NCBI GenBank assembly: GCA_031284385.1 | Contig: JAISZZ010000052.1 | Location: 1 to 6,960, forward strand | Origin: Treponema sp. | GTDB lineage: Bacteria > Spirochaetota > Spirochaetia > Treponematales > Breznakiellaceae | Length of the DNA: 6,960 nucleotides | Direction of reading: 5' to 3' | In this document: piece after piece, positions 1 through 4,045 of the stretch | Layout: every line of letters starts with the position of its first letter | Position numbering within the stretch: position 1 is the first letter of the stretch | Program-made: the position numbers and the translations under genes | Notes under the pieces: model-generated | What the model was told of the DNA's origin: nothing | The model's input: only the letters and a program-made list of their open reading frames with translations | The model's database searches: none

Positions 1-577
1 TGCCGCCAAAATGAACGCCTGTTTTTTGCTTTTTAATCGTGATGATGTTTATTACGCCGCCCATAGCGCCGGTAACATTGTATTTGCTGTCTGACCCTCC
101 ATATATGACCTCGACCCGCTCAACATTTGAAATATCTATCTGATTTACATCGAATTCGCCGGAACGCGGAGAGTTTGCCGGAACTCCGTCTATCAGCACC
201 GCTATACGTTCCGTATCGAACCCACGCATATTTATTTCAGTTTGATTGCCGTATGCGCCGTAGCGGGTAATCCCCATGTCCAGCGATTCTTCCAGCAATG
301 TGGCAAGATCCGGCGGCTGCCTCCGTTTTATCTCGTCCGCGTCTATCGTTTTTATTTGTTGAGTCGTTTCAGGCGTTCCTATGATAGAAACTCCATCATC
401 ATCCACACCCAAATTAACAAAACTGCCCTCATCAAACGAGGATTCACCTGATTCATCCTCGTATGACACGCCGTCTGTATCCGCGGTTTCAATAGCGAAC
501 AGCGAAAACGTCGTATAAATCGAAAACACCGCATAAAAAATAAGAATATATGCGTGGATTTTGAAATACTTGCTCAT
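1..577 (-). CDS. TonB-dependent outer-membrane receptor, N-terminal part (signal peptide and plug domain), 3' end outside window
   Basis: The reading frame opens with ATG at 577-575 and stays open for 192 codons to the left edge, so the C-terminal beta-barrel is missing. Residues 1-28 form a signal peptide (lysines at 3 and 6, a long hydrophobic stretch, probable cleavage after SLFA). An acidic linker follows (about 34-61), then a TonB-box-like GVSIIGT near 62-68. Residues about 70-182 are a TonB plug domain (PF07715 type): IDADEIKRRQP, then LATLLEESLDMGI, INMRGF, AVLIDGVPANSPRSGEFDV, ISNVERVEVIYG and GAMGGVINIIT. These are the standard plug landmarks and resemble BtuB-like receptors more than SusC, since no carboxypeptidase-like N-terminal extension is seen. 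The family imports large or scarce ligands across the outer membrane using TonB-ExbBD energy. The ligand cannot be told from the plug; a corrinoid or iron complex is a guess. The start overlaps the upstream lipoprotein stop as ATGA, which suggests translational coupling; its own ribosome-binding site is weak. Confidence 0.93.
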   Translation of the reverse strand, partial: MSKYFKIHAYILIFYAVFSIYTTFSLFAIETADTDGVSYEDESGESSFDEGSFVNLGVDDDGVSIIGTPETTQQIKTIDADEIKRRQPPDLATLLEESLDMGITRYGAYGNQTEINMRGFDTERIAVLIDGVPANSPRSGEFDVNQIDISNVERVEVIYGGSDSKYNVTGAMGGVINIITIKKQKTGVHFGG

Positions 578-1299
578 TTATTTCTAGTTTGCGATATAAC
601 GACACCCCAATTTATGTATTCCTGATCTTTAGCAGCAGTAAATTTGTTGACGGCTTCATTTAGCGTGGCTGTTTCTACAGCGTACACGGCGGTTCCCAAT
701 GACTCATCCTCGTTATAATCGGCCAACTTCGCCAGATCGATTGGATTTGCCATCTGTATATGGTTATGGTCAATAATCCTGTAGTATACCGCCATGAACG
801 GTTTTTTTGATAAGTCCGTCCAGTTGGGGTAGCAGCCGTTCATGTATTCGAATATTACCGCGCCCGCCGCCTTGTTTCCGGCGCTGTCGGGAAATAGGTT
901 GACAGCCCTGACTACGCCGAGAAAGCCGTAACGTGTGCCTCCGTACCCGCCTAAATCGTCGTAATATATGTAGTAATCTGTATCTTTTATCGTATAACCG
1001 TCTTTTAGACTACGCTTGTAATTTGGAAAATCTACAGGCAGTTTGCTTGCAAGGTCGCCGGCAAGATTTTTGATTAGTCCTATATGGTATCCGTCCAAGC
1101 GTTCTTCTCCGTAATACGAGTACCAGACGCCGGGCAAATCAGCCGGTAAATTAACCGGTTTATCGGTTTCGGTCTCGTCTGCCCCGCCCACGACGCCGTT
1201 TTCACAGGCAGAGTAAGAACATACAAGGAATACGGCGAGCGCTAATGCCGCCGCTAGCCGTCGCGGTAAATCGCTAATTTTTTGTGTTTTGTCATCCAT
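574..1299 (-). CDS. lipoprotein of unknown function, coupled to the TonB receptor gene
   Basis: A 241-residue protein with a short charged N-terminus (R13, R14), a hydrophobic core at about 15-28 and a lipobox-like YSAC that places the lipidated cysteine at 32. C27 is a less likely alternative. The mature part begins with a flexible acidic stretch, then PADLPGVWYSYYGEE, FLGVVRAVNLFP, AGAVIFEYMNG and FMAVYYRIIDHNHIQMANPID, ending with ATLNEAVNKF and INWGVVI. The alternating pattern suggests a small beta-rich fold, possibly lipocalin-like, and resembles lipoproteins I recall from gut treponemes; this is a memory-based impression. I recognise no catalytic motif. The ATG at 1299 has a weak GGGA ribosome-binding site at 1307-1310 with 7 nt spacing. 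A near-perfect hairpin lies immediately upstream of that site. The stop overlaps the TonB receptor start (ATGA), so the product may act with that receptor at the outer membrane, for instance as a ligand-binding partner (inference). Confidence 0.88.
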   Translation of the reverse strand: MDDKTQKISDLPRRLAAALALAVFLVCSYSACENGVVGGADETETDKPVNLPADLPGVWYSYYGEERLDGYHIGLIKNLAGDLASKLPVDFPNYKRSLKDGYTIKDTDYYIYYDDLGGYGGTRYGFLGVVRAVNLFPDSAGNKAAGAVIFEYMNGCYPNWTDLSKKPFMAVYYRIIDHNHIQMANPIDLAKLADYNEDESLGTAVYAVETATLNEAVNKFTAAKDQEYINWGVVISQTRNK

Positions 1300-1313
1300 A
1301 ATTTTATCCCATT

Positions 1314-1349
1314 GAAACCGTTCAAAAACTTCAATTTTTGAACGGCTTC
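1314..1349. repeat. inverted repeat / hairpin abutting the lipoprotein ribosome-binding site
   Basis: Perfect 11-bp arms CCGTTCAAAAA (1318-1328) and TTTTTGAACGG (1335-1345) flank a 6-nt loop. After one mismatch (1317/1346), three more pairs (1314-1316 with 1347-1349) extend the stem to 14 of 15 positions. On the minus strand it ends 3 nt before the GGGA ribosome-binding site of the downstream lipoprotein. No T-tract follows on either strand, so it is not a canonical terminator. It could be an operator, an mRNA hairpin affecting translation or stability, or one copy of a dispersed intergenic repeat. TTCAA occurs twice in the left half and its complement once in the right half, so shorter alternative hairpins are possible. 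Confidence 0.8.
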
Positions 1350-1397
1350 CGCTTAAAATGTCAAAATGCTGCGTATTTTACACAACATTTGCTGCGG

Positions 1398-1466
1398 CTT
1401 GTTCAAGAAGCTATAGGGCAACGCTGATTAACTTGCGCCAGTGCTTCCATAGGAGTCTTGAACAAG
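1398..1466. repeat. second inverted-repeat element with structured spacer, possible small repetitive element
   Basis: Perfect 11-bp arms CTTGTTCAAGA (1398-1408) and TCTTGAACAAG (1456-1466) enclose 47 nt. The spacer can also pair internally: CTAT (1411-1414) with ATAG (1449-1452), and GGGCAA (1416-1421) with TTGC-g-CC (1433-1439, one bulge), leaving an 11-nt loop. The whole 69-nt unit can therefore fold as one long imperfect hairpin. The arms share the core GTTCAARA with the neighbouring hairpin at 1318-1345. It lies 15 nt beyond the FMN-binding gene stop. It may be a MITE/REP-like element, an mRNA end-stabilising hairpin or a structured leader. No target-site duplication is evident, and I see no known riboswitch consensus. 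Confidence 0.6.
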
Positions 1467-1481
1467 TCCATTATATTCCTG

Positions 1482-1871
1482 TTAATTGTAAGAATACGCG
1501 AGACGCGCTTTGCTAACGCACTCCCGCGCCGCGTCCATTATACGGTTGCTGGTAACTGTCGCCCCCGAAACAGCGTCAACACCGGCGCTTTGAGACTCAA
1601 CTATCCGGCGGGGAATCTGTTCCAACGCAAGCGCCACTTCGGGACGGTCAATGTTGTCGTTTTGTTTTGTTACAACCACATCCGTAATTCTTACGCTGGA
1701 AACTGTAAGTTCCACGCAAAGCTCTCCGCCAACGCTGACCGCCGAGCCGGTGTACGCGCCGGCTTTGTAAACGGGAACGGCAGGCGTGTTTTTCGCGGCG
1801 CTCCCGTTATCGCAGGAGGCCAGAGCGTATGCTGCCGCGGCAGCCACTGCAAACACATAAACCGGTTTCAT
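1482..1871 (-). CDS. small FMN-binding-domain lipoprotein (covalent flavoprotein candidate)
   Basis: A 129-residue protein. Residues 1-20 are a lipoprotein signal with lipobox LASC and lipidated Cys20. After a short Ala/Pro linker, residues about 36-126 form a single FMN_bind domain (PF04205 type): AGAYTGSAVSVGGEL at 37-51, ITDVVVTKQND at 62-72, and DAVSGATVTS at 99-108. The last segment fits the DxxSGAT flavinylation motif, in which ApbE attaches FMN through a phosphoester to the threonine, here Thr105. The family includes the RnfG and NqrC domains and free-standing surface electron carriers. A lipid-anchored one-domain form would shuttle electrons in the periplasm or at the cell surface. 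No ApbE or membrane redox partner lies in the window, so electron source and acceptor are unknown. Its ATG overlaps the stop of the upstream LRR gene (ATGA at 1868-1871), with GGTGA at 1875-1879 as a close ribosome-binding site. It is the last gene of the coupled three-gene block. Confidence 0.93.
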   Translation of the reverse strand: MKPVYVFAVAAAAAYALASCDNGSAAKNTPAVPVYKAGAYTGSAVSVGGELCVELTVSSVRITDVVVTKQNDNIDRPEVALALEQIPRRIVESQSAGVDAVSGATVTSNRIMDAARECVSKARLAYSYN

Positions 1872-4045
1872 AAATCACCGCCCGTATTGTCAAACACGAT
1901 TGTACCGTGTGTTTTTTTGGCATTTGCATTACCACTGCTTATATCCCACCATATTTTCGGAATCGCGGACAGTTCAAGTTTCGCGGTTTTACCTATTAAA
2001 ATCGTAAGGGACTTGTCTTCTCCATTTTGCGCTGTTCTATAGCTGATAGTAATATCGTATCCTGAATTGTTGATAAACGTATAAACATATATGGTTCCGC
2101 TGGCAACCGCCGCTCCTGACAATTCGTTATCCGGCGGAAGGCCGGCATCCATTGGAACCATCATTTCTGTAGAAAGCCCGCCAAAAGCAGTGCCGCTAAC
2201 CGCGCATTGAACTTTCACAAAATCAATAAAATCAAGATCCGCCGGCGAGCCGTCAACCTGAACGGCGTTAGCTATCGAGAATTTGGTGGTAGACGTATCA
2301 ACATAGCCGCTTGAACTCGATGTTACGTTGGAACTGCCTAGTTTTGTACCGGTAAACGTAACGTACGCGCCTTTTACCGACACTGGGTATGGCCCCGCCG
2401 TTTCGCCTGATTTTCCCTGATTGTCCGTCCATTTAACGACATTGCTGCCGGAAACGGGACGGTAATAAGTTATTGCGTACCGCTGAATCGTTTCTGAAGA
2501 ACCGTACTCGCTGCCTTTCAACTCATACCAAGTATCGTTTTGTATCTCGTCCCCGTTATCATCACGGCTTACCCATACTACGCCTGGTTCGTACCAGCCG
2601 CTAAAAGCGTTGCCTTTTATGATAATTTCGTTTCCACCGGCCATTTTTGATACGCTGTGATCAAACATGGTAGTGAAATACCCGCCCACATCGCCCAGCG
2701 ACCATCCGTCCCAGTATTTGTATGTTAATGTTTTAGTTCCCTCCAATTTTGCATTGCAGTCGTTGTTCACATCTTTTTCCGTAGACAAATTTACAGGCGG
2801 GCAGACACCAGTAAACTGTCCCGGAGCCGGCGTAAAAGCTACGCTTGCCGCTGTTCTCTTGGGAACATCTTTCGTCCGTTTTACTGGAGCCGCCACACAT
2901 TGCACGGTGATATTTGTTTCAGCGCTTTTATCCCCGTCAACAACCTTACATTCAACTGAATACGATTTTACTTCTGACGGGCTAAACGTAAAGATTTCAC
3001 CCGTAACCCCCTCTTGTACCGTTCCGTCCACCAGCCACTCATACGCCGCGCCGGAGCCAATGCCCCAGCTAATGGGAGACAGCGCGAGTTTTTTACCGCT
3101 GACAACGGTAAAATGGTTTCTGTAAATTGTTTCTGATGTGGTATCCTTGTTAGGGTCATAATAATCCGTGTCGTACGCAGCCCGCCGCTTACCGTCGTCA
3201 AAGTATATTTCAATCAAGCCGCCGCCCATATCCAGCATAAAAATTTGATTCGCGTATACACCCCAGTCCGGGCGTACAGTGTAAATCGATATTGCCTGCG
3301 CGTTTGGTACATAAAAAACAAGACTTTCGGGTGTGCTCATGAATGCATAATTACCAAGATTGGGTGGAGTAACCGCCTCCAGCGTACAAGATTCAAGTGA
3401 GAGACAATCAAAAAATGCGTAAGCGCCAATATTTTCCACGCCGGCGCGCAGCGTAATCTGTTTAAGGGATGTACAGCCTGAAAACGCGGATTCACCAACC
3501 TCTTGCGCCGTTATGTCGATACTTTCCAGCGCAGCGCAGTCCCCAAAAGCCGATATGCCGATTATTTCCAGCGTTTCTTCCGGCAGGTAACAAGAGCGCA
3601 GGGACGATGTTCCCCAAAAAGCGAAATTGCCTATAGTTTCCGCATACAGGGGCAGCGTAATTGATGTAAGTTTATCCTTGTAAAGCCGCGCTTCCAAATC
3701 AGAGCTTAACGCGCCGTCTATATTTGTCCATTCCAGCAGGCTTATATCGAGGTTTACATAACGCCCGCTGAGGGCGGCGAATATCTCGTTCAAGTCATAT
3801 TCCTGTTGAGCGGCGGCGGCGCGTCCGTTATAACCGGTGAGCATGACATTATAGCTTGTTTCCGCGTCATTCTGAGGCATAGAGGTAAGAAATTCCGCCA
3901 TTTCCGTGATTCCGGTAAAGCTGTAAATAATCTCATCTTGATACGCGTCCTCATCTGTTCCCGCCGGCTGGTCACAGGCCGCCGCAAACATCAGCGCCGC
4001 TAAAAACAGGCAGAACAGCGCTAATTTTTTTAATAGTGTTTTCAT
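1868..4045 (-). CDS. multidomain surface lipoprotein: BspA-type LRRs, PKD/Ig-like domain, large C-terminal beta domain
   Basis: A 725-residue protein. Residues 1-24 are a lipoprotein signal (KK at 6-7, hydrophobic core, lipobox AAAC, Cys24). Residues about 41-125 are a pre-LRR cap (FTGITEMAEFLTSMPQN, then ALSGRYVNLDIS) that recurs in the neighbouring LRR protein. Residues about 125-240 are five BspA-like repeats (LRR_5 type) with A-F pairs whose phenylalanines fall at 143, 167, 188, 211 and 235. Residues about 305-385 look like a PKD/Ig fold (YEWLVDG, FTFSPSEVKSYSVECKV). Residues about 440-632 form a domain with GWSLGDVGGYFTTMFDHSV, IIIKGNAFSGWYEPGVVWVS, WYELKGSEYG, YAITYYRP and KWTDNQGKSG. 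I recall this pattern from putative cell-surface proteins in gut Bacteroides and Firmicutes. The last 85 residues are another short beta-rich segment. The likely role is adhesion or ligand binding at the cell surface; no enzyme motif is seen. It is coupled to both neighbours (TAATG upstream, ATGA downstream). Confidence 0.92.
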   Translation of the reverse strand: MKTLLKKLALFCLFLAALMFAAACDQPAGTDEDAYQDEIIYSFTGITEMAEFLTSMPQNDAETSYNVMLTGYNGRAAAAQQEYDLNEIFAALSGRYVNLDISLLEWTNIDGALSSDLEARLYKDKLTSITLPLYAETIGNFAFWGTSSLRSCYLPEETLEIIGISAFGDCAALESIDITAQEVGESAFSGCTSLKQITLRAGVENIGAYAFFDCLSLESCTLEAVTPPNLGNYAFMSTPESLVFYVPNAQAISIYTVRPDWGVYANQIFMLDMGGGLIEIYFDDGKRRAAYDTDYYDPNKDTTSETIYRNHFTVVSGKKLALSPISWGIGSGAAYEWLVDGTVQEGVTGEIFTFSPSEVKSYSVECKVVDGDKSAETNITVQCVAAPVKRTKDVPKRTAASVAFTPAPGQFTGVCPPVNLSTEKDVNNDCNAKLEGTKTLTYKYWDGWSLGDVGGYFTTMFDHSVSKMAGGNEIIIKGNAFSGWYEPGVVWVSRDDNGDEIQNDTWYELKGSEYGSSETIQRYAITYYRPVSGSNVVKWTDNQGKSGETAGPYPVSVKGAYVTFTGTKLGSSNVTSSSSGYVDTSTTKFSIANAVQVDGSPADLDFIDFVKVQCAVSGTAFGGLSTEMMVPMDAGLPPDNELSGAAVASGTIYVYTFINNSGYDITISYRTAQNGEDKSLTILIGKTAKLELSAIPKIWWDISSGNANAKKTHGTIVFDNTGGDL
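3326..3673 (-). repeat. BspA-type leucine-rich repeats in the second LRR lipoprotein
   Basis: This codes for residues about 125-240: five repeats of 21-24 residues on the plan LxxIxLPxxxxxIGxxAFxxCxxL. The array is short compared with that of the neighbouring protein, and its last unit runs into VTPPNLGNYAFMSTPESLVFYVPN, the usual closing segment of BspA-like arrays. Confidence 0.85.

Noticed and set aside
242..451. 69-codon plus-strand open frame
   Set aside because: It is antisense to the TonB plug coding region, which has strong family motifs.
1314..1349. Rho-independent terminator after the FMN-binding gene
   Set aside because: The stem centre is A/T-rich, no T-tract follows on the minus strand (only TTTC), and the hairpin is next to the following gene's ribosome-binding site, about 130 bp from the FMN gene stop.
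1342..1364. TTGACA on the minus strand (1364-1359) as a -35 box for the lipoprotein block
   Set aside because: The hexamer at 17-nt spacing is TCAAAA, only three of six to TATAAT, and would sit inside the hairpin. A TAAAAT at 1380-1375 has no -35 at proper spacing. No promoter can be supported.
1398..1466. Cobalamin riboswitch in the gap before the lipoprotein and TonB receptor genes
   Set aside because: There is a faint GCACTGGC on the minus strand, but the conserved B12-box and core elements are not present and the region is too short.
1458..2042. 194-codon plus-strand open frame
   Set aside because: It lies across two well-supported minus-strand genes and the gap. The protein is Arg/Asn-rich with no recognisable fold or signal, and no good ribosome-binding site was seen.
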